This document shows, one piece after another, positions 16,916-24,692 of a DNA stretch of 63,245 nucleotides. Positions within the stretch are counted from its first letter, which is position 1; each line of letters opens with the position of its first letter. The notes below the pieces were generated by a model. It had not been told where the DNA came from and made no database searches. It saw only the letters and a list, made by a program, of their open reading frames with translations. This stretch comes from Candidatus Polarisedimenticolaceae bacterium. GTDB taxonomy: Bacteria; Acidobacteriota; Polarisedimenticolia; Polarisedimenticolales; DASRJG01. The translations under genes and the position numbers were made by a program. Where the stretch lies: positions 1 to 63,245 of the forward strand of contig DASVAW010000107.1 in NCBI GenBank assembly GCA_036376135.1. Direction: 5' to 3'.

Positions 16916-17331
16916 GCGACGCGGGGAAGTGGGTCGCGGTCGGCCGCGCCGAGCTCTGGGTCGAGGGGCGCGGCCGCGCCGTCCCGTGCGACGGCGCGAC
17001 GGTGGCGGTGTTCCGTCACAAGGGGCGCTGGATCGCCCTCGACGACAAGTGCCCGCACATGGGCGCCTCCCTCGCGGCGGGGTTCGTCGCGGGAGACGAG
17101 GTCCAGTGCTCGTGGCACGAGTGGCGGTACTCGGTCGAGACCGGGCAGTGCCCGCTCCGCCCGTGGGCGAAGGTGCGCGTCTTCGACGTGAAGGTCGAGC
17201 AGGGCGAGGTTTGGCTGCGGGCTCCGGAGCCGGAGGCGCCGCCTCCGGAGGCCCCGCGACCGGAAGAGGACGAGCCGGAGTGGCTCGGCTGGGACCCGGA
17301 GAGGTTCTTCAAGAAGAAGGAAGCGGATTGA
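16912..17331 (+). CDS. Rieske [2Fe-2S] ferredoxin-like protein
   Basis: The 139-aa protein is a single Rieske domain with Cys47-x-His49 and Cys66-x2-His69 ligands (CPHMG and CSWHEW). This is the small ferredoxin type found with dioxygenases and nitrite reductases, with no signal peptide or membrane anchor. The tail (about 100-139) is rich in Pro and Glu and ends in basic residues. It would shuttle electrons in the cytoplasm; its partner is not in the window. Translational coupling to the glutathione S-transferase suggests joint use in oxidation and detoxification of a small molecule, which is inference. Confidence 0.9.
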   Translation: MSDAGKWVAVGRAELWVEGRGRAVPCDGATVAVFRHKGRWIALDDKCPHMGASLAAGFVAGDEVQCSWHEWRYSVETGQCPLRPWAKVRVFDVKVEQGEVWLRAPEPEAPPPEAPRPEEDEPEWLGWDPERFFKKKEAD

Positions 17332-17371
17332 CCCCTGCCATTCGGCGTATATAGTTACGCCATCTGGCAGG
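17328..17371 (+). promoter_or_regulatory. Toxin-antitoxin promoter with palindromic operator
   Basis: A good promoter is present: TTGACC (17328-17333), a 16-nt spacer, then TATAGT (17350-17355). A perfect two-part palindrome overlies it. CCTGCCA (17334-17340) pairs with TGGCAGG (17365-17371), and GGCGTA (17344-17349) with TACGCC (17356-17361), with the -10 box as the centre. This is the form expected of an operator bound by the antitoxin or the toxin-antitoxin complex. The right arm also overlaps the antitoxin Shine-Dalgarno (17369-17374). Confidence 0.7.
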
Positions 17372-17379
17372 AGGTCGTC

Positions 17380-17868
17380 ATGGCCCGTTCGCGCTCCTCG
17401 AACCACGAGTCCGATGCCGATCGATATCGGCGGTTCTCCGTCGGGGAGCCGCGCCTCGAGAACCCCTACGTCGCCTTCCTGGGGATGAGCGGGAAGCCCG
17501 ACGCCGCACTCGTCCGGGAACTGAGCACGGGGCTCCCGTTCACCGCCTTCGCGCGCCTCCAGGACAACCTCGCGGTCACCGCGACCGAGCTCGCGATCCC
17601 CCTCGGGATTCCCGTTCGCACGCTCGCGCGACGACGAGCGCAGGGACGGCTGACGACCGACGAGTCCGACCGGCTCGTCCGGGTCTCCCGGGTCTTCGCG
17701 GCGACGGTCGATCTCTTCGACGGCCACCTCGACTCCGCGCGGCAGTGGTGGAAGTCCGAGATCCGCGGCCTGGGGTACGTCCGCCCCCTCGACGCGGTGC
17801 GGACGGAGGTCGGAACGCGCGCCGTCGAGACGCTGATCCACCAGCTCGCGCACGGGGTGTTTCCGTGA
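17380..17868 (+). CDS. Antitoxin of the Xre/MbcA/ParS family
   Basis: The 162-aa protein pairs with a RES-domain toxin encoded directly after it. Residues about 60-100 form a Xre-like helix-turn-helix (TATELAIPLGIPVRTLARRR). The C-terminal part (about 100-162) is the MbcA/ParS toxin-binding domain, with a tryptophan-rich ARQWWKSEIRGLG-type segment and final LIHQLAHGVFP. Such antitoxins cover the toxin's active site and repress their own promoter. A long palindrome lies at the promoter just upstream. The stop overlaps the toxin start as GTGA, the usual order and coupling for this class. Confidence 0.88.
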   Translation: MARSRSSNHESDADRYRRFSVGEPRLENPYVAFLGMSGKPDAALVRELSTGLPFTAFARLQDNLAVTATELAIPLGIPVRTLARRRAQGRLTTDESDRLVRVSRVFAATVDLFDGHLDSARQWWKSEIRGLGYVRPLDAVRTEVGTRAVETLIHQLAHGVFP

Positions 17869-18329
17869 CGCTTACCGCGTGGCGCGTCGTCCATCCGCGC
17901 TACGCTCCCTCCGCCTTCGACGGGGAAGGTGCCTCCTTCGGGGGCGGTCGCTGGACGAGTGCGGGGCACCGGGCGGTCTACGTCGCCGACTCGATCGCCC
18001 TCGCGCTGCTCGAGGTCTTCGTGCACGAGCCGCTCACGCTACTCCCGAGCTACGAGGTCGTCCCCGTGAGCTTCGACGAGGACGAGATGGAGACGGTCGA
18101 AGCAGGCCTCCTTCCCCGCGATTGGAGGGCGCCGGTCGCGCCGGCGGCGAATCGAGCGCTCGGCGACGCTTGGCTCGACCGCGCGCGCCTCCCGGTCCTC
18201 CGCGTGCCGAGCGCGGTCGTTCCGCGCTCGTGGAACTTCGTCCTCAACCCGGCGCATCCACGGTTCGCGGGTCTGGCGGTCGGTTCGGGCGAAGTCCTGA
18301 CGATCGATCCTCGCCTCCGACGGAGGTGA
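17865..18329 (+). CDS. RES-domain toxin (NAD+-consuming family)
   Basis: The 154-aa protein is a full RES domain. It has the conserved arginine in WRVVHPRY near residue 7, the GGGRWTSAGHRAVYVAD segment around 30, the glutamate in ALLEVFVH near 50, and the final ILTIDPRL-like end (VLTIDPRL). Characterised RES toxins (such as MbcT and Res) degrade NAD+ and arrest growth. All main motifs are retained, so it is probably active unless bound by the upstream antitoxin. Its GTG start overlaps the antitoxin stop. The next gene begins 4 nt after its stop. Confidence 0.88.
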   Translation: MTLTAWRVVHPRYAPSAFDGEGASFGGGRWTSAGHRAVYVADSIALALLEVFVHEPLTLLPSYEVVPVSFDEDEMETVEAGLLPRDWRAPVAPAANRALGDAWLDRARLPVLRVPSAVVPRSWNFVLNPAHPRFAGLAVGSGEVLTIDPRLRRR

Positions 18330-18333
18330 GGCG

Positions 18334-18966
18334 ATGTCCCTCGCCCTCCAGGGCCTCCTCCTCTTCCTCTTCATCCCCCTCGTGCTCGTCCTCTACCTGC
18401 GGATGCCGCTCGGCCTCCCCGCGAGCGTCCTCGGCGGGATCGCCATCATGCTCGCGCACCGGTTCGTCGCGCGGCCGTGGATGGAGCGTCACCTATCGGC
18501 CCGTTGCTTCTGGTGCGGGCGCTCCGGAGCGTCCGTCGACGCGAACTTCGCGTCGAAGGGGGCGACGATCGCCGCGCGCACCTGCACCGAGGATCATCGC
18601 GACGACCTCCACGCCTTCGCACACGTCGTCGCGACGGCGAAGCCGCTTCTCGCGCTCCTGATCCTCGTCCCCGTCGCCCTCTACCTCCTCAACGCCCTCG
18701 TCGCGATCGCCGGATGGACGATCGTCCCGCTCGGGGCGGCGGCGTGGGGTTTCAAGATCCCGATCGCCCTCGCCGTCGTGACGCTGTCGTTCGCCTGGCC
18801 CCTGGGCCGGTTCCTGTCTCGGGAGCCCGCGATCGACTTCCCCGTCCACAACCTGTTCCTCCTCGGTGTGAACAAGACCTTCTGGGTCTTCCGGATCGTG
18901 GGGTTGTTCTGGCTGGGGCAGGGGGTGTGGTCGGTGCTCGAGCGGGGATCCGGAGGCGGTTGGTGA
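18334..18966 (+). CDS. Membrane protein of unknown function with CxxC motif
   Basis: I do not recognise this 210-aa family. It has two membrane segments near the N-terminus (about 5-23 and 28-45). A short soluble stretch with a Cys-Phe-Trp-Cys motif near residue 58 and another Cys near 83 suggests a metal or disulfide site. Two more membrane segments lie at about 105-155, and a hydrophobic C-terminal part ends in a glycine-rich tail. The ATG follows GGAGGTGAGG, which overlaps the toxin gene's stop, so it may be read with the toxin-antitoxin operon. Its own stop overlaps the next start as GTGA. Confidence 0.75.
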   Translation: MSLALQGLLLFLFIPLVLVLYLRMPLGLPASVLGGIAIMLAHRFVARPWMERHLSARCFWCGRSGASVDANFASKGATIAARTCTEDHRDDLHAFAHVVATAKPLLALLILVPVALYLLNALVAIAGWTIVPLGAAAWGFKIPIALAVVTLSFAWPLGRFLSREPAIDFPVHNLFLLGVNKTFWVFRIVGLFWLGQGVWSVLERGSGGGW

Positions 18967-19787
18967 TCGACCCCGAGACTCGGCAGACGCTGTTCCGGGT
19001 CGCGTCCTCCGTCGGAGTCGGCGTCTTCCTCTACTACGCCTTCCTGTTCTTCATGCAGCGCGGCGTGATGTACCCGGCGCCGCGTGGTCCGTGGAACGGA
19101 ACGGCTCCGGACGGGGCCCGCCGCGTGGCGTTGACCTCCGCCACGGGGCCGGTGGAGGCGTGGTTCCTCCCGCCGCTCGCCGCGAGCGAAGGGGCCGTTC
19201 CGGCGGTCGTCTACACGCACGGCAATGCCGAACGGGCCGAGTGGACCCTCCACGAGTTCGAGACCCTCCGACGCGCCGGCATGGCGATCGTCGTCCCCGA
19301 GTACCCCGGCTACGGGAGCGCTCCGGGCTCGCCGAGCGAGGAATCGATCACCGCCGCCGTCCTTGCCGCGTACGACTGGCTCGTGGTGCAGCCCGGGATC
19401 GACCCGGCACGGATCGTCGCGCACGGCCGGTCGATCGGAGGAGGTGCGGCGACGCGCCTGGCGGCACGACGCCCCGTCGCGGCGATCGTCCTCGAGTCGG
19501 CATTCACGAGCGCGCGCGTCTTCGCGCGGCGCTTCCTCGCGCCGGGGTTCCTCGTGCGCGACCCCTTCGACAACCTCGCCGCGCTGCGGGGTTGCCGCGG
19601 GCCGCTCCTGGTGATCCACGGCCGCCACGACACGATCGCCCCCTTCGAGCACGGCGAGCGCCTCGCCGCGGCCGTGCCGGGGGCGCGCCTGGTCCCGCTC
19701 GAGTGCGATCACAACGACTGCCCGAGGGCCTGGGGGGAGGTCCTGGAGTTCCTCGCCGGGGCCGGGGTGGTGCGCGCGGCGGCCTGA
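18963..19787 (+). CDS. Membrane-anchored alpha/beta hydrolase (BEM46-like)
   Basis: The 274-aa protein has an N-terminal membrane anchor (about residues 14-32) followed by an alpha/beta hydrolase domain. The oxyanion region is YTHGNAER, the nucleophile Ser157 in HGRSIGGG, the acid lies in HGRHDTIAP and the base in CDHND. The layout matches BEM46/ABHD13-type serine hydrolases; the substrate is unknown. The GTG start overlaps the upstream membrane-protein stop, so the pair are coupled and may form one membrane unit. Confidence 0.82.
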   Translation: MIDPETRQTLFRVASSVGVGVFLYYAFLFFMQRGVMYPAPRGPWNGTAPDGARRVALTSATGPVEAWFLPPLAASEGAVPAVVYTHGNAERAEWTLHEFETLRRAGMAIVVPEYPGYGSAPGSPSEESITAAVLAAYDWLVVQPGIDPARIVAHGRSIGGGAATRLAARRPVAAIVLESAFTSARVFARRFLAPGFLVRDPFDNLAALRGCRGPLLVIHGRHDTIAPFEHGERLAAAVPGARLVPLECDHNDCPRAWGEVLEFLAGAGVVRAAA

Positions 19788-19832
19788 AGAGGGGCGAGTT
19801 GTGCGATCCTCCGCCGACCCTGGAGGGGCCCC

Positions 19833-20870
19833 ATGCGTTCGACCGTGTTCCCGATCTTCCTCGCGGTCCTCTTCGTCGCCGCTTCCGCGCGCGCGGCCGA
19901 TCCGCCGGCGTCTCCCGCGATGGCCGCTGCCGCGAAGGCGTTCCTCGCGTCGCTCGACCCCGGCAAGCGGGCGAAGGCGAACCTCCCGTTCAACTCCGAC
20001 GAACGCCTCAATTGGCACTTCATCCCGCGCGAGCGGCAGGGGGTCTCGTTCAAGGAGATGACCCCCGGGGAGCGCGAGACCGCAGGCGCCCTCCTGAAGT
20101 CGAGCCTGTCGGCGGTGGGATACGACAAGGCGGAGACGATCCGTCGCCTCGAGGAGGTGCTGTTCGCCCAGTCGAAGAACCCCGTCCGCGACACGGAGCT
20201 GTTCTTCTTCACCGTCTTCGGCGAGCCGTCGCCGAAGGGGGCGTGGGGCTGGCGGTACGAGGGGCATCACCTCTCGTTCAACTGGACGGTCGTGGACGGG
20301 AAACTCGCGGCGTCGACCCCGCAGTTCTTCGGCGCCAACCCCGCCGACGTCCGCGAGGGGCCGCAGAAGGGAACGCGGGCCCTCGCCGCCGAGGAGGACC
20401 TCGGACGCGCGCTCGTGAAGTCGCTGCGGCCGGAGCAGCTCGCGCAGGCGCTCGTCGGCGAGGCTTCTCCGGGGGAGATCCTCACCGAAGCGTCCCGGAT
20501 CGCGTCGATCCAGAAGGACGAGGGGATCCCCTACGGGAAACTCGACGCCGAGCAGCAGGGGCTGGTGCTCTCGCTGATCCGGGAGTACGCCGCCTCGCAG
20601 GCGCCCGCGGAGGCGCAGACGCGCCTCACGCGGGTGAAGGGGGACCTCGCCAACCTGAAGTTCGCGTGGATGGGCGGGCTCGAGAAGGGGCAGGGGCACT
20701 ACTACCGGATCCAGGGCTCGACCGACCTGATCGAATACGACAACACCCAGAACGGCGCGAACCACATCCACTGCGTGTGGCGGGCGTTCCGTGGGGACTG
20801 GGGAAGGGACCTGCTCGAGGAGCACTACAAGACGGCGCCGCATCATTCGCCGTCGGGCGGCGCGAGGTGA
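19833..20870 (+). CDS. Secreted DUF3500 protein
   Basis: The 345-aa protein has a clear Sec signal (cleavage near residue 22, ARA/ADP). The rest is a DUF3500 domain, recognisable by the NWHFIPRERQG segment, the GWRYEGHHLSFNWT segment and the late HYYRIQGSTDLIEYDN and ANHIHCVWR signatures. The histidines resemble a metal or substrate site, but no activity is established for the family. A GGAGGG Shine-Dalgarno lies 7 nt before the ATG. The stop overlaps the next gene's GTG. Confidence 0.85.
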   Translation: MRSTVFPIFLAVLFVAASARAADPPASPAMAAAAKAFLASLDPGKRAKANLPFNSDERLNWHFIPRERQGVSFKEMTPGERETAGALLKSSLSAVGYDKAETIRRLEEVLFAQSKNPVRDTELFFFTVFGEPSPKGAWGWRYEGHHLSFNWTVVDGKLAASTPQFFGANPADVREGPQKGTRALAAEEDLGRALVKSLRPEQLAQALVGEASPGEILTEASRIASIQKDEGIPYGKLDAEQQGLVLSLIREYAASQAPAEAQTRLTRVKGDLANLKFAWMGGLEKGQGHYYRIQGSTDLIEYDNTQNGANHIHCVWRAFRGDWGRDLLEEHYKTAPHHSPSGGAR

Positions 20871-21685
20871 AACGCGCGGCGTACGTCGTGCTCTGCATCC
20901 TCCCGTGCGTGGTCCTGCCGCTCGCGGCGATTCGCGACCTGCGGGTATCCGGGCTGTCCCAGGCGATCGGCTGGCTGCTCTTCGCGACGCTCGCCGCGGC
21001 GGTGTGGGTGCTCTCGCGCGGCCGGCAGACGGCGGGGGAGTCCGATCCGCGCCTGCGCATCGGCGGGCTGCTCCTGCTCGTCCCGATCGCGTTGATGGCT
21101 TGCGAGTGGGTGGGAATCGGGACGCCGTGGGACGCGACGCCCGAGGAGAACAGGATGCGGTACGCCGTGCTCCTCGCCATGGCGATCGCGGTCGCTGCCG
21201 GTTCGTACGTGGTGGCGGACGCGCTCCGCGACGCGGGCGAGAAGCGATTCGCCCCGCTCGCCCTCGTCCTGGGCCTGCTTTCCGGCTCGGCGTACGTCGT
21301 GTGGACCTCCTTCCAGCTCGGCGACTTCGCGCTCCGGATCGCCGGCGGCGAGCGCGCGCCCGGGACGGCCGCGATCAACAACGTCTTCGACGCGCTGCTG
21401 TTCGCCGCGGGGGTGCTCGCCTACCTCGCGACCGCGTGTCTCGCCTGCGCCCTCGGGCGGGCGGGGCGGCTCGGGCCGGTCGCGGCGCACGTCTACCTCG
21501 GGTTGAATCTGCTCGCCTGCGTGATGCTCCTGGCCCGCGGCGTTTCGTACCCGACGCCGGCGAGCGGCCTCGAAGCGTGGTACACGCGCCCCGGGTTCAT
21601 CGCCGGCATTCCGGCGATGCCGTGGATCATGCCGTATTTTCTGGGGGTGATCTTGGTTCGCGACCGCGGTGGTGCCTCGGCCTGA
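20867..21685 (+). CDS. Polytopic membrane protein, unknown function
   Basis: The 272-aa product has about seven to eight hydrophobic segments, beginning with one at residues 4-22 and ending with a helix that includes MPWIMPYFLGVILV. No catalytic motif is recognisable. It begins with a GTG overlapping the stop of the DUF3500 gene, so the two are probably made together; a shared function is inferred only from this. Transporters and sensors are possible alternatives. Confidence 0.72.
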   Translation: MKRAAYVVLCILPCVVLPLAAIRDLRVSGLSQAIGWLLFATLAAAVWVLSRGRQTAGESDPRLRIGGLLLLVPIALMACEWVGIGTPWDATPEENRMRYAVLLAMAIAVAAGSYVVADALRDAGEKRFAPLALVLGLLSGSAYVVWTSFQLGDFALRIAGGERAPGTAAINNVFDALLFAAGVLAYLATACLACALGRAGRLGPVAAHVYLGLNLLACVMLLARGVSYPTPASGLEAWYTRPGFIAGIPAMPWIMPYFLGVILVRDRGGASA

Positions 21686-21711
21686 CCGTCGCGACGAAGG
21701 AGGGAATCCAC

Positions 21712-22623
21712 GTGCCCCGCAAGACCGCCCACGACTTCGACCAGGAAGTGCTTTCGTTGTTCGACGCCTACGTCCACGGCCTGATCGACCGTCGCGCCTT
21801 CCTGGACAAGGCCGCCAAGTACGCCGTGGGAGGCCTTACCGCGGCGATGCTCCTCGACCAGCTCAGCCCCAACTTCGCCGAGGCGGGCGAGGTGAAGCCC
21901 GACGACGGGCGGATCGCGGCGGAGCACCTGGAGTTCGACTCTCCAGCAGGCCACGGGAAGATGCGCGGGTACTTCGTCCGTCCTCGGGCTGCGAAGGGGA
22001 AGCTACCCGGCGTACTGGTCATCCACGAGAACCGCGGGCTCAACCCGCACATCGAGGACGTCACGCGGCGCCTCGCCCTTCACGACTTCGTCGCCTTCGC
22101 CCCCGACGCGCTCTTCCCGCTCGGCGGCTACCCGGGGGACGAGGACAAGGCGCGCGCGCAGTTCCAGCAGCTCGAGCGCGAGAAGTCGCGGGAGGACTTC
22201 GTCGTCGCGGCCGGGTGGCTGAAGGCGCGCCCCGAATGCACGGGGAAGATCGGCGCCGTGGGGTTCTGCTGGGGCGGCGGCATGGTGAACTACCTGGCCA
22301 CGCGCCTGGGCGGCGACCTGTCCGCCGGCGTGCCGTTCTACGGCTCGGCCGCCGACACCGCGGACGTTTCGAAGATCCGGTGCCCGCTGCTCGTGCAGTC
22401 GGCCGAGGTGGACGAACGCATCAACGCGAGCTGGCCGGAGTTCGAGAAGGCCCTGAAGGCGGCGAACGTCAAATACGAGCGCCACCTCTACCCGGGCACG
22501 CAGCACGGCTTCAACAACGACACGACGCCGCGTTACGACGCGGCGGCGGCGAAGCTCGCCTGGGAGCGGACGATCGCGTTTCTCGACGAACACGTGCGCG
22601 GGGCCGCCGACGGGAAGCCGTGA
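21712..22623 (+). CDS. Dienelactone hydrolase family protein with Tat-like N-terminus
   Basis: The 303-aa protein begins with a conserved leader of about 60 residues containing a twin-arginine-like DRRAFLDKAAKY and a hydrophobic stretch. The hydrolase domain follows, with catalytic Cys186 in GFCWGGGM, the acid in SAEVDERIN and the histidine in GTQHGFNN. Classical members open lactone rings; this YghX-like branch is poorly characterised. The GTG start is supported by AAGGAGGG 7 nt upstream. The stop overlaps the methyltransferase start. Export through Tat is possible but not certain. Confidence 0.85.
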   Translation: MPRKTAHDFDQEVLSLFDAYVHGLIDRRAFLDKAAKYAVGGLTAAMLLDQLSPNFAEAGEVKPDDGRIAAEHLEFDSPAGHGKMRGYFVRPRAAKGKLPGVLVIHENRGLNPHIEDVTRRLALHDFVAFAPDALFPLGGYPGDEDKARAQFQQLEREKSREDFVVAAGWLKARPECTGKIGAVGFCWGGGMVNYLATRLGGDLSAGVPFYGSAADTADVSKIRCPLLVQSAEVDERINASWPEFEKALKAANVKYERHLYPGTQHGFNNDTTPRYDAAAAKLAWERTIAFLDEHVRGAADGKP

Positions 22624-23363
22624 TCGCTCCGATCGACGTTTCCACCCGCGCGACGGCGGAGTTCATCGCGGCGCACGTCCCGACCGGAGGATCGGTCCTC
22701 GAAGTGGGATGCGGCGAGGGGCACCTCGCGCTCGAGCTTCGGTCCCGCGGCTTCGACGTCATCGGCGTGGACGCGGACGAAACGAACGTCCTGCGCGCCC
22801 GGGAGCGCGGCGTCTGCGTGGTGCGCGCGTCGTGGCCGGAGATCGACGTGGCCCCCGTGGATGCCGTCGCCTTCACGAGGTCGCTGCACCACATCCATCC
22901 GCTGGACGGGGCGGTGCGCAAGGCGCGGGAGGTCCTGCGGCCCGCGGGGACGCTCCTGGTCGACGACTTCGCGTTCGACCGGGCCGATCGGGCGACGATG
23001 CGCTGGTTCCTGGACGTCGTGCGATCCGGAGCCGTCCGGGCGCTTCTGACCGCGTCGCGTCACGAATTCGTCACGATGCTGCTGGCCGCCGCGGACCCCA
23101 TGGACGCGTGGCGCATGAGGCACGATCACGAGCTTCATTCGATGGAGGCCATGACCCGGTCCATCTCGGAGTGCTTCGCCATCCGGGAGGCGCGGCCGGT
23201 TCCTTATCTCTACCGCTACCTCGTGCCGGTTTTCCCGGAGACCCCCGACGCCGCCGCGCTCGTCGACGAGGTGCATCGCGAGGAGGAGCGCCTGGGCGGG
23301 CTAGGAGAGATCGTCCTCATCGGCCGCCGCGTCGTGGGGTCGCATCGGGAACCGGGCGAATAG
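22620..23363 (+). CDS. Class I SAM-dependent methyltransferase
   Basis: The 247-aa protein carries the SAM-binding motif VLEVGCGEGHLALEL near residue 25 and the acidic loop IGVDADE near 46. FTRSLHHIHPL and a VLRPAGTLLVDDF segment follow; this is the Methyltransf_11/25 fold. The substrate cannot be read. The GTG start overlaps the hydrolase stop as GTGA, and the TAG stop shares one base with the next GTG. Confidence 0.85.
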   Translation: MIAPIDVSTRATAEFIAAHVPTGGSVLEVGCGEGHLALELRSRGFDVIGVDADETNVLRARERGVCVVRASWPEIDVAPVDAVAFTRSLHHIHPLDGAVRKAREVLRPAGTLLVDDFAFDRADRATMRWFLDVVRSGAVRALLTASRHEFVTMLLAAADPMDAWRMRHDHELHSMEAMTRSISECFAIREARPVPYLYRYLVPVFPETPDAAALVDEVHREEERLGGLGEIVLIGRRVVGSHREPGE

Positions 23364-23869
23364 TGCCGTCGGCTTTCCTCGCGAGGCTCAGGGACGCGCC
23401 CCCTCTCCGGGCGATTCTCGGCGCGGGCCTCGTCGCCGGGGCCCTGGACATCACGGCCGCGTTCGGCTTCTACGCCCTGCGCGGCGTGAGCCCGGTCCGC
23501 ATCCTCCAGTCGGTGGCCAGCGGCGTGATGGGATCCGCCGCGTTCTCGGGCGGAGCCTCCACGGCGGCGCTCGGTGCCGCGTTGCATTTCTTCATCGCCA
23601 CGAGCGCGGCCGCCGTCTTCTATCTGGCGAGTCGGCGCCTGCCGCTACTCGTCCAGCGGCCGTTGGTGTCGGGAGCGGCCTACGGCGTCGCCGTGTACCT
23701 GTTCATGAACCACGTCGTCCTGCCGCTCTCGGCGGTCGCGAACCGGCCGTTCGTCCTCGGCACCGCGATCGTGATGGTGGGCATTCACATCGTGTGCGTC
23801 GGATTGCCGATCGCGCTCATCGTTCGACGTGCGGTCCCCGGCACGAGCATCGGCACCCGTCGACGGTAG
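23363..23869 (+). CDS. Four-helix membrane protein, unknown
   Basis: The 168-aa product shows four hydrophobic segments (about residues 15-38, 62-84, 93-115 and 128-152). The first carries a GAGLVAGALDITAAF stretch. Similar small proteins are annotated only as hypothetical membrane proteins (YagU/DUF1440-like at best). It begins one base into the methyltransferase stop (TAGTG). Its last 85 nt lie over the converging MddA-like gene. Both reading frames look real, but the 3' end of this one is the less certain. Confidence 0.65.
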   Translation: MPSAFLARLRDAPPLRAILGAGLVAGALDITAAFGFYALRGVSPVRILQSVASGVMGSAAFSGGASTAALGAALHFFIATSAAAVFYLASRRLPLLVQRPLVSGAAYGVAVYLFMNHVVLPLSAVANRPFVLGTAIVMVGIHIVCVGLPIALIVRRAVPGTSIGTRRR

Positions 23870-24555
23870 CTCTCGTACGCGGCGCCGTGTTCGGCGACGA
23901 GGTCGCGCTCCTCGAGCCGGATGGCGACGAAGATGTACGCGGTTGTCATGATCGCGAAGGTCAGGTGCGCGGCGGTCATCGTCGGCGTCGCCCAGAAGGC
24001 GAAGAACCATCCGACGTAGAGCGGGTGCCGGACCAGCTTGTACGGCCCCGGCTGCACGAACCGGAGCGGGGTGTAGGGCCGGTCGAGGAGGGCGAGCCAC
24101 ACCTGCCGCAGCCCGAACAGGTCGAAGTGGTTGATCAGGAAGGTGGTGACGAGGACGAGCCCCCAGCCGAAGGCGAACAGGGCGTACGCGAGACCCCGGG
24201 CGATCGGCGACTCGAGGCTCCAGACCGTTCCCCCCAGCGGCTGCCAGAACACGAACATCGCGATCAGGCACAGGCTCGAGGCGAGCACGTAGATCGGCCG
24301 CTCGAGGGGCGGCGCGACGATGCGGGTCCACCACCGCTTGAAGGCGGGACGCGCCATCGCGCTGTGCTGGACGGCGAACAGGGCGAGCAGGCCCAGGTCC
24401 ACGGCGAGCGCGGCGCCGAAGGGGATCCGCGGGGGGCCGTCGAGCGTCGTCGGCACGAGGAATCCTCCGACGAAGCCGAACGCGTAGAGGAAGGTCCCCA
24501 GGAAGGTCAGGTAGCTGACGCAGCCGAAGGCGAAGATGGCGAGGCGGCGGATCAT
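23785..24555 (-). CDS. Methanethiol S-methyltransferase (MddA)-like membrane protein
   Basis: The 256-aa protein has about six membrane helices and belongs to the NnrU/isoprenylcysteine methyltransferase fold. AVQHSAMARPAFKRWW near residue 65, LINHFDLFGLRQVW near 142 and PGPYKLVRHPLYVGW near 170 match MddA, which makes dimethyl sulfide from methanethiol using SAM. The RHP..G motif near the C-terminal half is the SAM-binding part. It faces away from the LuxR-hydrolase gene with 137 bp between starts. Specificity for methanethiol rests on resemblance only. Confidence 0.7.
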   Translation of the reverse strand: MIRRLAIFAFGCVSYLTFLGTFLYAFGFVGGFLVPTTLDGPPRIPFGAALAVDLGLLALFAVQHSAMARPAFKRWWTRIVAPPLERPIYVLASSLCLIAMFVFWQPLGGTVWSLESPIARGLAYALFAFGWGLVLVTTFLINHFDLFGLRQVWLALLDRPYTPLRFVQPGPYKLVRHPLYVGWFFAFWATPTMTAAHLTFAIMTTAYIFVAIRLEERDLVAEHGAAYESYRRRVPMLVPGTARRTMSAIGNPTHTM

Positions 24556-24611
24556 GGCGGGTTCCTCCGCCGGTCAAGGTGCGCCGGCGGGTCGATTCCT
24601 CCCATCGGCCG

Positions 24612-24663
24612 AATGTCCCGACGGGGCTAGAATCGACCGGCGGGACCCCCGACAAATGTCCCG
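24612..24663. promoter_or_regulatory. Divergent intergenic region with direct repeats
   Basis: Between the divergent mddA-like and hydrolase-LuxR genes, AATGTCCCG occurs at 24612-24620 and again at 24655-24663. The copies are 43 bp apart, close to four helical turns. A -10-like TAGAAT lies between them (24628-24633). They could be binding sites for a regulator, perhaps the LuxR-domain protein encoded next door. Confidence 0.35.
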
Positions 24664-24692
24664 GACCCCGCCGTCCGAGGAGTCACGGACCG

